DNA from: Orenia metallireducens
GTDB taxonomy: Bacteria; Bacillota; Halanaerobiia; Halobacteroidales; Halobacteroidaceae
Length of the DNA stretch: 64,000 nt
Assembly (NCBI RefSeq): GCF_001693735.1
Contig: NZ_LWDV01000008.1
Location: forward strand, 288,357 to 352,356
Direction: 5' to 3'
The notes beneath the pieces were generated by a model, which searched no databases, was not told the origin of the DNA, and worked only from the letters and a program-made list of their open reading frames with translations. Position 1 is the first letter of the stretch, and every line of letters starts with the position of its first letter. Below, piece by piece: positions 17,768 through 25,841 of this stretch. The position numbers were made by a program, and so were the translations under genes.

Positions 17768-19081
17768 ATGTTAACTTCATTATACTCTGCAATATCAGGT
17801 TTACAAGCTCATACTAACAAGCTTGATGTTATTGGAAATAATATCGCTAATGTAAACACTACTGGATTTAAAAGTAGTAGAGTTAATTTCACAACTGTAT
17901 TAAATCAGACTATTAAAGGTGCTACATCTCCTCAAGAAGGGCGTGGAGGGACTAACCCGCAACAGGTAGGGTTAGGTGTTAAGATAGGTAGCATTAATCA
18001 AAACATGACCCAAGGAAGTCCTCAATCTACAGGTGTTAGTACTGATTTATCACTTCAAGGTGATGGGTTCTTTGTTTTAGATAATGGTGGTAGTAAAGTA
18101 TATACTAGATCTGGTGCAACGGCTTTTGATGAGGAGGGATATTTAGTTAATTCAGCTAATGGACTCTATATACAAGGTTGGATGGCTCGTTCTGACTTGG
18201 ATGGAGATGGTAAGAGAGATGTAAATATTAATGGTGATTTAGAACCTATATCTTTAACTTCATCAATGCCAGCTAGTGCAACTGAGAATATTAATTATAC
18301 TGGAAACTTGGATGCTAGTTCAGAGATTAATAAGACACATACTACTTCAATCTCTGTTTATGATTCTTTAGGTACTAAACATACTGTTAATTTAGAATTA
18401 GAAAAGACAGCAGATAATACATGGGATTATACAATAGCTAGTTCTGATAATGGTACTGATATTGTGGATGCTGGGACTAGTACAGGAACTCTTGTGTTTG
18501 ACTCTGATGGTAATCTTGAATCGATAAATGGTACTAATTTAGATGGAAATGGAAATGGCAGTATCACTGATGCAGAGTTAGAAGCTGCTTTACCTAAGTT
18601 AATTATCAACCCAACTGGAGGAGCAGCAGCTAATCAAGAAATTACTCTTAATTTTAGTGAATTCACTCAATATGGTGATGTGTCTATGAGTGCTAAAGCT
18701 GACACAGTAGATGGTTATGCTGCAGGTGAATTAGAAGGAATTGAGATTGACAGTGCCGGGGTTATAACTGGTTCTTATAATAATGGACGCCTTGATACTA
18801 TAGGGCAAATAGCAGTAGCTACCTTTAATAACCCTGCTGGTTTGAGTCAAGAAGCAGACACTATGTATGCAGAATCTAATAACTCAGGTCAGCCTGTAAT
18901 TGGTATAGCAGGGGTAGGAAGTGCTGGGGTTATCAGTCCAGGGACTTTGGAGATGTCTAATGTAGATTTATCTTCAGAATTGACTGAAATGATTACTACT
19001 CAACGTGGATTCCAGGCTAACTCTAAAGTTATTACAACTGCAGATCAGATTTTGGAACAGTTAGTAAATCTTAAGAGATAA
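17768..19081 (+). CDS. flgE: Flagellar hook protein FlgE
   Basis: Subunit of the hook. The 437-aa protein has the N-terminal axial motif LYSAISGLQAHTNKLDVIGNNIANVNTTGFK (residues 4-34), FlgE-type D1/D2 regions and the C-terminal VDLSSELTEMITTQRGFQANSKVITTADQILEQL helix. AAGGAGG lies ahead of the ATG at good distance. The length is typical for a Firmicute hook protein rather than FlgG (about 260 aa). A very stable hairpin follows the gene. Confidence 0.95.
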   Translation: MLTSLYSAISGLQAHTNKLDVIGNNIANVNTTGFKSSRVNFTTVLNQTIKGATSPQEGRGGTNPQQVGLGVKIGSINQNMTQGSPQSTGVSTDLSLQGDGFFVLDNGGSKVYTRSGATAFDEEGYLVNSANGLYIQGWMARSDLDGDGKRDVNINGDLEPISLTSSMPASATENINYTGNLDASSEINKTHTTSISVYDSLGTKHTVNLELEKTADNTWDYTIASSDNGTDIVDAGTSTGTLVFDSDGNLESINGTNLDGNGNGSITDAELEAALPKLIINPTGGAAANQEITLNFSEFTQYGDVSMSAKADTVDGYAAGELEGIEIDSAGVITGSYNNGRLDTIGQIAVATFNNPAGLSQEADTMYAESNNSGQPVIGIAGVGSAGVISPGTLEMSNVDLSSELTEMITTQRGFQANSKVITTADQILEQLVNLKR

Positions 19082-19088
19082 ATTTTAT

Positions 19089-19115
19089 GAGTAAAGGGGG
19101 GGTCCCCCTTTACTC
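19089..19115 (+). other. GC-rich 12-bp hairpin between flgE and flbD
   Basis: GAGTAAAGGGGG (19089-19100) pairs perfectly with CCCCCTTTACTC (19104-19115) on a three-base loop. It is the strongest hairpin in the window but has no T-tract on either strand, and the operon continues past it. It could be an RNA-stability or processing element. Confidence 0.7.
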
Positions 19116-19188
19116 GCAAAATCATATAAGCATGGAATTATAAAATTATTTATTATCTTATACTTGCTTAATAAAGGATGTGAGGGTT

Positions 19189-19380
19189 ATTATAGAGTTA
19201 ACTAGATTAAATAATTCTAAGTTAGTAATTAATGCAGAGTTAATTGAGACTATAGAATCAACCCCTGATACTGTGGTTACATTGACTACGAACCATAGAT
19301 TAGTAGTTAAAGAAGATGTTGAGGAAGTGGTTGAAAAGGTGATTAACTATAAGAGAAAAATAGCCTTTCGACCTGAATAA
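19189..19380 (+). CDS. flbD: Flagellar protein FlbD
   Basis: Small protein of unclear function found between flgE and motA/fliL in Firmicutes (B. subtilis ylzI). The body IELTRLNNSKLVINAELIETIESTPDTVVTLTT fits the family. The start is odd: family members usually begin MIELTRLN, and here the codon at that place is ATT (19189), preceded by GTGAGGG. The only standard in-frame start is GTG 19180, which would add MRV and has poor ribosome-site spacing. I annotate from ATT; the conservative start is 19180. Confidence 0.75.
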   Translation: MIELTRLNNSKLVINAELIETIESTPDTVVTLTTNHRLVVKEDVEEVVEKVINYKRKIAFRPE

Positions 19381-19395
19381 AAGTGAGGTGACAGA

Positions 19396-20193
19396 ATGGA
19401 TTTAGCATCAATTGTTGGATTAGTATTAGCAACTATGCTGGTTTTAGCAGGTATGTTTCAGCAGGGAAATCTTATGATGTTCTTTGACCCTGCCTCTATA
19501 TTAATTGTATTTGGGGGAACTTTAGGTGGAATTATTCTATCTTACTCCTTTAAACAGTTAAAGAATGCTATGGTATCAATGAAGATTGCATTTTCTGGAC
19601 AGAGTAATGAAGCTGGAGATATTATCTCTATTCTAGTAAGTTTTGCAGAGAAAGCAAGAAGAGAGGGATTGCTTGCTTTAGAAGAAGAAGTATATGAGTT
19701 AGATGATGATTTCTTAAAGAAGGGTGTACAGTTGATAGTTGACGGTACAGACCCACAGCTTGTAAAGAGTATTATGGAAACAGAATTAAACTTTATAGAA
19801 GAACGACACTCAGTCAATAAAGGTGTTTTTGACACAGGTGCAGAGTTGTCTCCAGCCTTTGGTATGATTGGTACCTTGATAGGATTGATTGGTATGTTAG
19901 CTGGTTTGGATGATCCAAGCTCTTTAGGGGCTGGAATGTCTGTAGCTTTGATTACAACTTTATATGGTTCACTGATGGCTAATGTTTTCTTTATTCCAAT
20001 AGGAGCAAAATTAAAGGTTAAAAGTAAGCAAGAGATATTATCTAAAGAGGTAATGATTGAAGGGATCTTATCTATACAAGCTGGAGAGAATCCAAGGATT
20101 GTAGAAGAGAAATTAAAGGCTTTCTTATCACCAAGTTCTAGAAGTGGCCTCAATTCAGAAAACGAGGGAGGGGGTATGAATGCCGCGGGATAA
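19396..20193 (+). CDS. motA: Flagellar stator protein MotA
   Basis: Membrane ring subunit of the ion-driven stator. The 265-aa protein has four predicted membrane helices (about residues 4-20, 32-52, 148-170, 182-204), the proline-containing PAFGMIGTLIGLIGML segment and the cytoplasmic loop with EKARREGLLALEEE charged residues that contact FliG. AAGTGAGGTG precedes the ATG. motB overlaps by 14 bases, so translation is coupled. Confidence 0.95.
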   Translation: MDLASIVGLVLATMLVLAGMFQQGNLMMFFDPASILIVFGGTLGGIILSYSFKQLKNAMVSMKIAFSGQSNEAGDIISILVSFAEKARREGLLALEEEVYELDDDFLKKGVQLIVDGTDPQLVKSIMETELNFIEERHSVNKGVFDTGAELSPAFGMIGTLIGLIGMLAGLDDPSSLGAGMSVALITTLYGSLMANVFFIPIGAKLKVKSKQEILSKEVMIEGILSIQAGENPRIVEEKLKAFLSPSSRSGLNSENEGGGMNAAG

Positions 20194-20902
20194 TAAACCA
20201 AAGCAGGAGGATAGTGGTGGTTCTTGGTTAACTACCTATGGTGATATGATGACACTATTATTATGTTTCTTCGTACTATTATATTCCTTTTCTAGTATTG
20301 ATGCTGAAAAGTTTCAGATGATGATGGAAGGGTTGCAAGGTAAACTTGGAGTATTAACTGGAGGAAAAACTATAGTAGAAGGTGCATTGATAGATACAGG
20401 TTTTGATGCTCAAAATCCAAGCTTTAGAGAGTTTAATAATCTACAAGGTAGGATCAGCAATTATATTGAGCAAGAAGGATTGGCTGATGATATTAGTTTA
20501 GAGATAACTGATAGGGGATTAACTATCCACTTTACTGGAAAAGTATTATTTGATTTAGGTCAAGCTGATATAAAGGCTAGTGCCCATCAAATTTTAAATA
20601 AGATGGCTGGCTTTATAGAAGGATTAGATAATGAAATAGTAGTAGAAGGACATACTGATAACTGGCCTATTAGTAATTCTAAATTTCCATCTAATTGGGA
20701 ATTATCTACGACAAGGGCCACTAACGTAATTAGGTATTTTATTGAAAATAATGGGATTGATCCTATCCGTCTATCGGCTGCAGGATACTCTAAATATAAA
20801 CCATTGGTAGATAATGATACTGAGGATCATAGAGCAAGAAACCGTCGAGTAGATTTAATAATATTGAGATTGGATGAAGAGGAGGGGATGATTAATGAGT
20901 GA
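20180..20902 (+). CDS. motB: Flagellar stator protein MotB
   Basis: Stator partner that anchors to peptidoglycan. The 240-aa protein has a short cytoplasmic tail, one membrane helix beginning at the ion-binding Asp22 (TTYGDMMTLLLCFF), a plug segment and a C-terminal OmpA-like domain with VVEGHTDNWPI and NRRVDLIIL. Whether protons or sodium ions are used cannot be told safely from the sequence. GAGGGAGGGGG precedes the ATG inside the end of motA; fliL overlaps by 8 bases. Confidence 0.95.
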   Translation: MPRDNKPKQEDSGGSWLTTYGDMMTLLLCFFVLLYSFSSIDAEKFQMMMEGLQGKLGVLTGGKTIVEGALIDTGFDAQNPSFREFNNLQGRISNYIEQEGLADDISLEITDRGLTIHFTGKVLFDLGQADIKASAHQILNKMAGFIEGLDNEIVVEGHTDNWPISNSKFPSNWELSTTRATNVIRYFIENNGIDPIRLSAAGYSKYKPLVDNDTEDHRARNRRVDLIILRLDEEEGMINE

Positions 20903-21347
20903 AGCAAAGGGAGGTAACAATATAATTATAATTATATTAGCTATCTTTATATCTGTCTTATTAGCTAGTGGAGCATCATATTTCATGTTTACTAAATTTG
21001 TAGGAAGTGCTGCTAACAGTAAGGCTCAAATAAATGGTGCTTCTAAAGAGTTAGGAACTACTACAGCAATTGGTCAGTTTTTAGTTAATCTAGCTGATGG
21101 TAGAAGATTTATTAAAGTTAATATTGTCTTAGAAGTTAGTAATGATAAAGTAGTTGCTGAACTTACAGAAAGACAACCACAGATAAGGGATGCAATTATA
21201 ACTATATTAAGAGGAAAAGATAATAATCAAATTAATTCTAATGAAGGTGTTAGAAAGTTAAGAACTGAAATTATGAATAAAATTAATCAAAACCTGATTA
21301 AAGGTAAAGTAACAAATGTATTCTTTACTGAATTTGTTGTTCAATAG
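20895..21347 (+). CDS. fliL: Flagellar basal body-associated protein FliL
   Basis: Single-pass membrane protein that surrounds the stator. The 150-aa protein has one N-terminal membrane helix (about residues 10-30) and the FliL domain with LGTTTAIGQFLVNLADGRRFIKV and the C-terminal KGKVTNVFFTEFVVQ. GGAGGGGATG precedes the ATG, which lies inside the end of motB. It follows the stator genes, in line with its role. Confidence 0.93.
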   Translation: MSEAKGGNNIIIIILAIFISVLLASGASYFMFTKFVGSAANSKAQINGASKELGTTTAIGQFLVNLADGRRFIKVNIVLEVSNDKVVAELTERQPQIRDAIITILRGKDNNQINSNEGVRKLRTEIMNKINQNLIKGKVTNVFFTEFVVQ

Positions 21348-21418
21348 CTATTATTAATAAAATTATGATTTTTACTGAAAAGAGTTTACTATATAAGAAA
21401 GATGATGATTTATAGAGG

Positions 21419-21440
21419 ATTAAATATAATTATATTTAAT
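21419..21440. repeat. 22-base AT-only palindrome ahead of fliM
   Basis: ATTAAATATAA (21419-21429) is followed directly by its reverse complement (21430-21440). It lies in the 118-base spacer between fliL and fliM. In such AT-rich DNA chance is possible; no terminator tract follows. Confidence 0.4.
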
Positions 21441-21465
21441 TCTTTAATGGAGTAGGGGGAGAAAT

Positions 21466-22476
21466 ATGTCATCAAATAGAGTGTTATCCCAAAATGAAAT
21501 AGATTCTTTACTAGAAGCATTATCCTCAGGACAGATAGAAACAGAAGAGTTAAAAGATGATGGAGCAGAAGTAGTAGAGGTTTATGATTTTAAACATCCT
21601 AATAAGTTATCTAAGGATCAATTAAGAACTTTAAGAATGGTTTATGAAGGATTTGCTCGCTTATTAAGTACTGCTATTTCTACCCAATTAAGAACAATGA
21701 CCAAGTTTGAGCTTGCATCAATTGACCAGCTATCTTATGAGGAATTTGTAAGTTCTTTACCTCAACCTACAATTTTGTCTGTTTGTGATTTCTATCCTCT
21801 TCATGGAGAATTTATTATTGAGATTAATCCTAAAATAGGTTATGCTATTATTGAGCGTCTATTTGGAGGAAACATTGAAGGAACCTTGAATATGGTTAGG
21901 GAATTTACTGATATTGAAGAGGTAGTATTGAAAAAGATCAATAAAACAATTTTGGATAGTTTTAGCGAGGCTTGGGAGAATGTAGTTGATTTAAGACCTA
22001 GGGTAAAGGAGCTTGAATCAAACCCACAGTTTACTCAAATTGTTCCTAATAATGATATGGTTATATTAGCTACCTTTGAAGCAGCAATTGGTAAGATTGA
22101 TGGGCTAATAAATATTAGTATACCATATATCGTTTTAGAACCAATTGTATCTAAGTTAAGTGCTCAATACTGGTTTTCATCAGCAAGAAAGGATAAGGCT
22201 GTTGAGAGCTTAAATAAGATAAAACAAAGGTTAGGTAAAGCTAAGCTACCAATTGAAGCACAATTGGGTAAAACAAGTACCACTGTAGCTCAATTATTAC
22301 AATTAGAGGTAGGAGATGTTATTAAGCTCAACACTAAAACGACTGAAGATTTAATAATATATATCAATAATAGAAAGAAATTTTCTGCAAAACCAGGAAA
22401 GCGTGGAAGCAAATTAGCCATAGAAATTACTTCAGCTATTCCTGAAGATGATTGGGAGGATGAAGACCATGAATGA
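21466..22476 (+). CDS. fliM: Flagellar motor switch protein FliM
   Basis: C-ring protein that binds CheY-P. The 336-aa protein begins with the CheY-binding tail LSQNEIDSLLEAL (residues 6-18), then a CheC-like middle domain with the FARLLSTAISTQLR block, and a C-terminal SpoA (surface presentation) domain around LQLEVGDVIKLNTKTTEDL. GGGGGAG precedes the ATG. fliY overlaps by 8 bases. The CheY-binding tail is retained though cheY is not in the operon. Confidence 0.96.
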   Translation: MSSNRVLSQNEIDSLLEALSSGQIETEELKDDGAEVVEVYDFKHPNKLSKDQLRTLRMVYEGFARLLSTAISTQLRTMTKFELASIDQLSYEEFVSSLPQPTILSVCDFYPLHGEFIIEINPKIGYAIIERLFGGNIEGTLNMVREFTDIEEVVLKKINKTILDSFSEAWENVVDLRPRVKELESNPQFTQIVPNNDMVILATFEAAIGKIDGLINISIPYIVLEPIVSKLSAQYWFSSARKDKAVESLNKIKQRLGKAKLPIEAQLGKTSTTVAQLLQLEVGDVIKLNTKTTEDLIIYINNRKKFSAKPGKRGSKLAIEITSAIPEDDWEDEDHE

Positions 22477-23656
22477 TGCTTTGTCACAAGAAGAAATCAA
22501 TGCTTTATTAAATGGTGGTATTGAAGATGAGGTAGATGATAATACTAATAGTATAGACATGGAAGACATATTAACAGATTTAGAGAAGGACGCGTTAGGT
22601 GAGGTTGCTAATATCTCTATGGGTTCAGCTGCTACAGCTTTGTATGGTTTATTAAACCAGAAGGTAGAGATTACAACTCCTCGTGTAGAATTTAGTACAG
22701 TAAGTGAATTGGTTGATAGTTATAATAGACCTTGTATTGTAGTTGATGTACAGTATGTTGAAGGGTTAAAAGGTAGTAATCAACTAATACTTGAAGTCAG
22801 TGATGCTGCAATTATTACTGACTTAATGATGGGAGGAGATGGTACTGCACCTCCTGAGGAGTTAAGTGAACTCCATATTAGTGCTGTAGGAGAAGCAATG
22901 AATCAGATGATGGGGTCAGCATCTACGTCAATGTCTGACTTTTTTGAAGGGGATAAAATTAATATATCTCCACCTAAGGCAGAATTGTTAGAATTAAGTA
23001 CTGATATCTTTAATTTAGAAGGTGTTAATGACGATGATGTAGTTGTAAAGGTAGTCTTTGATATGCATATTGGAGATTTAATTGATAGCCAAATTATTCA
23101 AGTTATGACTGTTGATTTTGCTCAGAAGTTAGCAAATGCATTAATGGGTAGCATGGCTACTGGTGTAGAAGATAAACCTTCTGAGACTTCTAACCAACAA
23201 CAGCCACAACAAGGAATGCAGCAACAGAATCCACAACTAGGTCAACAGCAACAAGCACAACAACAAATGTATCAGCAACCGATGTATCAACAGCCAATGT
23301 ACCAACAACCGATGTATCAGCAACCTATGCCACAGCAGAATGTTGAGGTACAATCAGTAGAGTTTAATGAATTAGGTATGCCCCAAGGACAGGGATTAAA
23401 TAACGATATTAGATTAATTCATGATGTAACTTTAGAATTGACAGTTCGCTTAGGAAAGACCAGAATGTCTATTAAAGATATTTTAGAATTAGGACCAGGA
23501 TCTGTTATTGAGTTGGATAGATTGGCAGGAGAAGCAGTAGATTTGTTGGTTAATGGCAAACTTATTGCTAAAGGAGAAGTTGTTGTTATTGATGAAAACT
23601 TTGGTTTTAGGGTAACTGATATTGTAAGTTCTGAAGAGCGCTTAAGAAAATTATAA
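22469..23656 (+). CDS. fliY: Flagellar motor switch phosphatase FliY (FliN-type)
   Basis: C-ring protein that also removes phosphate from CheY-P in B. subtilis. ATG 22469 follows GGGAGG by nine bases; the frame is open from 22448 without a ribosome site. The 395-aa protein has an N-terminal ALSQEEINALLNGG tail, a CheC-like phosphatase domain with two ExxN sites (LGEVANISMGSA and VGEAMNQMMGSA), a glutamine-rich linker with four MYQQP repeats (residues 267-286), and a C-terminal FliN/SpoA domain (RLGKTRMSIKDILELGPGSVIELD). It is clearly FliY rather than short FliN. Confidence 0.95.
   Translation: MNDALSQEEINALLNGGIEDEVDDNTNSIDMEDILTDLEKDALGEVANISMGSAATALYGLLNQKVEITTPRVEFSTVSELVDSYNRPCIVVDVQYVEGLKGSNQLILEVSDAAIITDLMMGGDGTAPPEELSELHISAVGEAMNQMMGSASTSMSDFFEGDKINISPPKAELLELSTDIFNLEGVNDDDVVVKVVFDMHIGDLIDSQIIQVMTVDFAQKLANALMGSMATGVEDKPSETSNQQQPQQGMQQQNPQLGQQQQAQQQMYQQPMYQQPMYQQPMYQQPMPQQNVEVQSVEFNELGMPQGQGLNNDIRLIHDVTLELTVRLGKTRMSIKDILELGPGSVIELDRLAGEAVDLLVNGKLIAKGEVVVIDENFGFRVTDIVSSEERLRKL
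23267..23326 (+). repeat. Four 15-bp MYQQP repeats in the fliY linker
   Basis: Four tandem 15-base units encode MYQQP, within a longer Q-rich stretch (about 23200-23340). The codons differ between copies (CAA/CAG, CCG/CCA/CCT), so the repeat is not freshly duplicated. Confidence 0.85.
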
Positions 23657-23672
23657 TCTAAGGATTGATAAT

Positions 23673-23978
23673 ATGGAGTATGCTTTTGAACTATTAAAGG
23701 TATTATTAGCTTTGCTAATTGTACTAGCTATCTTTTATGGCATAGTAAAGTTTATGAAGGATAAAAGAAGTCTCTTTAATAAAACAAATCAACTTCAAGT
23801 ATTAGAGAAGTGTTATTTAGATACTGGTCATATTTTATATTTGGTTAAGGTGGTAGATAAAGTCTGGTTACTATCCTCTACAAAAGAAAAAATTGAATTT
23901 ATCGAAGAGATTGATACAATAAATTTAGAGCTTCAAGAGAAAGGGGAATCAAACCTCTTGAAGAATAGTAAGGACTGA
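23673..23978 (+). CDS. fliO: Flagellar export protein FliO
   Basis: Short membrane protein helping assembly of the FliP export gate. The 101-aa protein has one N-terminal membrane helix (about residues 5-27) and the FliO cytoplasmic part LQVLEKCYLDTGHILYLVKVVDKVWLLSST. It sits directly ahead of fliP. The ribosome site is weak (AAGGATTG). B. subtilis has cheY between fliY and this gene; here it is missing. Confidence 0.85.
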   Translation: MEYAFELLKVLLALLIVLAIFYGIVKFMKDKRSLFNKTNQLQVLEKCYLDTGHILYLVKVVDKVWLLSSTKEKIEFIEEIDTINLELQEKGESNLLKNSKD

Positions 23979-23982
23979 TTCG

Positions 23983-24753
23983 ATGAAGCAGAGATGGATG
24001 CAAATTATAATACTAACTTTGATGATATTGGTAATATTACAAAATAATGCTTTTGCTGAAACTAGATTTACTATTCCTAATTTAAAGATTCAAATTGGTG
24101 ATGAGGTGGAAGGTGATGAACCACAGGATTTAGCTCTTTCATTAAAGATATTATTATTACTGACGATATTAACTCTAGCTCCATCGATTTTAATTTTAGT
24201 AACTTCCTTTACTAGAATTGTTGTTGTATTGTCACTTTTAAGAAGAGCTGTAGGGACTCAACAGATGCCACCTAATCAAATTATAATTGGTTTAGCAATC
24301 TTTATGACAATTTATATTATGGCTCCTGTTTGGACTCAGATTAATGATCAGGCATTACAGCCATATTTGAATGAGGAGATAAATCAAAGTACGGCTTTAG
24401 AAACTGCATTAAATCCATTAAGAGCTTTTATGTTTAAGCAGACTCGTGAGAAGGATTTAGCACTTTTTGTTAATATGTCTAAGGTTGATAGGCCTAATAA
24501 CAAGGATGATATTCCAACCTATGTTTTGATACCTGCTTTTGTTATTAGTGAGTTAAAGACTGCTTTCCAGATTGGTTTTATGATCTATATACCATTTATA
24601 GTGATAGATATGATTGTAGCAAGTACCTTGATGTCTATGGGAATGATGATGTTACCCCCAGTAATGATTTCATTACCATTTAAGATACTTTTGTTTGTTT
24701 TGGTTGATGGATGGTACTTGGTAATCAAATCCTTAGTGGAGACCTTTCATTAA
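23983..24753 (+). CDS. fliP: Flagellar export gate protein FliP
   Basis: Core subunit of the FliPQR export channel. The 256-aa protein begins with a cleavable-type signal (about residues 1-26, ending NNAFAE), as FliP usually does, followed by four membrane helices. Family motifs LTLAPSILILVTSFTRIVVVLSLLR (split at about 59-83), QMPPNQIIIGLAIFMT and ELKTAFQIGFMIYIPFIVIDMIVAS are present. It lies 4 bases after fliO. Confidence 0.96.
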   Translation: MKQRWMQIIILTLMILVILQNNAFAETRFTIPNLKIQIGDEVEGDEPQDLALSLKILLLLTILTLAPSILILVTSFTRIVVVLSLLRRAVGTQQMPPNQIIIGLAIFMTIYIMAPVWTQINDQALQPYLNEEINQSTALETALNPLRAFMFKQTREKDLALFVNMSKVDRPNNKDDIPTYVLIPAFVISELKTAFQIGFMIYIPFIVIDMIVASTLMSMGMMMLPPVMISLPFKILLFVLVDGWYLVIKSLVETFH

Positions 24754-24766
24754 AGGAGGACTTTAG

Positions 24767-25036
24767 ATGAATCAAACATTAGTAATTGAATTAGGGACAC
24801 AGGCATTGCTTACAGTAATTAAGGTATCAGCACCTATGTTAGGTCTAGGGATGACTGTTGGTTTGCTAGTCAGTATTTTTCAAGCAACTACGCAACTTCA
24901 AGAGCAGACTTTGACCTTTATTCCTAAGATTTTAGCAGTATTATCTGCTATTATCTTTTTTGGACCTTGGATGTTAAATGTTTTGGTAGACTTTATTACT
25001 GAACTATTTACTAATCTCCCTAATTATATCGGTTGA
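24767..25036 (+). CDS. fliQ: Flagellar export gate protein FliQ
   Basis: Two-helix subunit of the export channel. The 89-aa protein has membrane helices at about residues 15-35 and 50-75 and the motif VGLLVSIFQATTQLQEQTLTFIPK, which is diagnostic. AAAGGAGG precedes the ATG. The order fliP-fliQ-fliR-flhB-flhA is standard. Confidence 0.96.
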   Translation: MNQTLVIELGTQALLTVIKVSAPMLGLGMTVGLLVSIFQATTQLQEQTLTFIPKILAVLSAIIFFGPWMLNVLVDFITELFTNLPNYIG

Positions 25037-25051
25037 TAGGGGTGACAAGAG

Positions 25052-25837
25052 ATGCTAGCAGAAGAACTGATAAATCAAGTCTATTACTTCATATTAATCC
25101 TAGCAAGAGTTTTAGGTTTTTTGTTAATTGCCCCTATCTTTGGAAGCAAGGCCTTGCCTAATAAACTAAAGATAGGGTTGGCAGCAATTATCACTATTAT
25201 TTTATTACCAATTATTTCCTTTGATGGGCTTGAAGCCCCAGAAGGGTTATTAATTATCTCTTTTCAAATTGTAATTGAGCTGTTTATTGGGTTTATAATA
25301 GGTTTTATTATGTCTCTAAATTTTATGGCTCTTCAATTGGCAGGACAATTTATTGATACAAGAATAGGATTTGCAATGGCTAGTGTAATTGATCCTCAAA
25401 ATGGGATTCGGTCTCCTTTAATGGGTCAGTTTAAGAATATATTAGCTACATTGCTCTTTTTAATTATAAATGGTCATCATTATTTATTAAAAGCTTTAAC
25501 TGATAGTTTTAGTATAGTTGGGGTGACCAAATTTCAGGGTTCTGCAGAGTTGGTATGGGCATTATTCAGAATTATTGGTGAATTATTTCCAATAGGTTTT
25601 AGGTTGGCTCTACCGATTATAGCTATCTTATTTATAGTTGATTTGGCTTTTGGTTTGGTAGCTAGAGTTGTTCCTCAGTTAAATGTCTTTATGATGGGGA
25701 TGCCTACTAAGGTACTTGTAGGTATGATATTTTTAATTATTATTCTACCAAGTTATATAAATACCCTACAAGACCTCTTTGCTGGGACGACTGAGAATAT
25801 CTATAATATATTAAAATTAATGATAGAAAGAGGATAA
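25052..25837 (+). CDS. fliR: Flagellar export gate protein FliR
   Basis: Multi-pass subunit of the export channel. The 261-aa protein has about six membrane helices, the LARVLGFLLIAPIFGSKALPNKLKIGL-type N-terminus and MALQLAGQFIDTRIGFAMASVIDPQ, a strong family motif. It starts with ATG after AGGGGTGACAAG. flhB follows by 4 bases. Confidence 0.95.
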   Translation: MLAEELINQVYYFILILARVLGFLLIAPIFGSKALPNKLKIGLAAIITIILLPIISFDGLEAPEGLLIISFQIVIELFIGFIIGFIMSLNFMALQLAGQFIDTRIGFAMASVIDPQNGIRSPLMGQFKNILATLLFLIINGHHYLLKALTDSFSIVGVTKFQGSAELVWALFRIIGELFPIGFRLALPIIAILFIVDLAFGLVARVVPQLNVFMMGMPTKVLVGMIFLIIILPSYINTLQDLFAGTTENIYNILKLMIERG

Positions 25838-25841
25838 CGAT

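Noticed and set aside
19542-20201. 219-codon open frame on the minus strand opposite motA
   Set aside because: It is the shadow of motA; its translation is low-complexity S/P/I/N-rich and no ribosome site precedes it.
23267-23326. Short tandem repeats as a CRISPR array
   Set aside because: They are in-frame codon repeats within fliY, without spacers.
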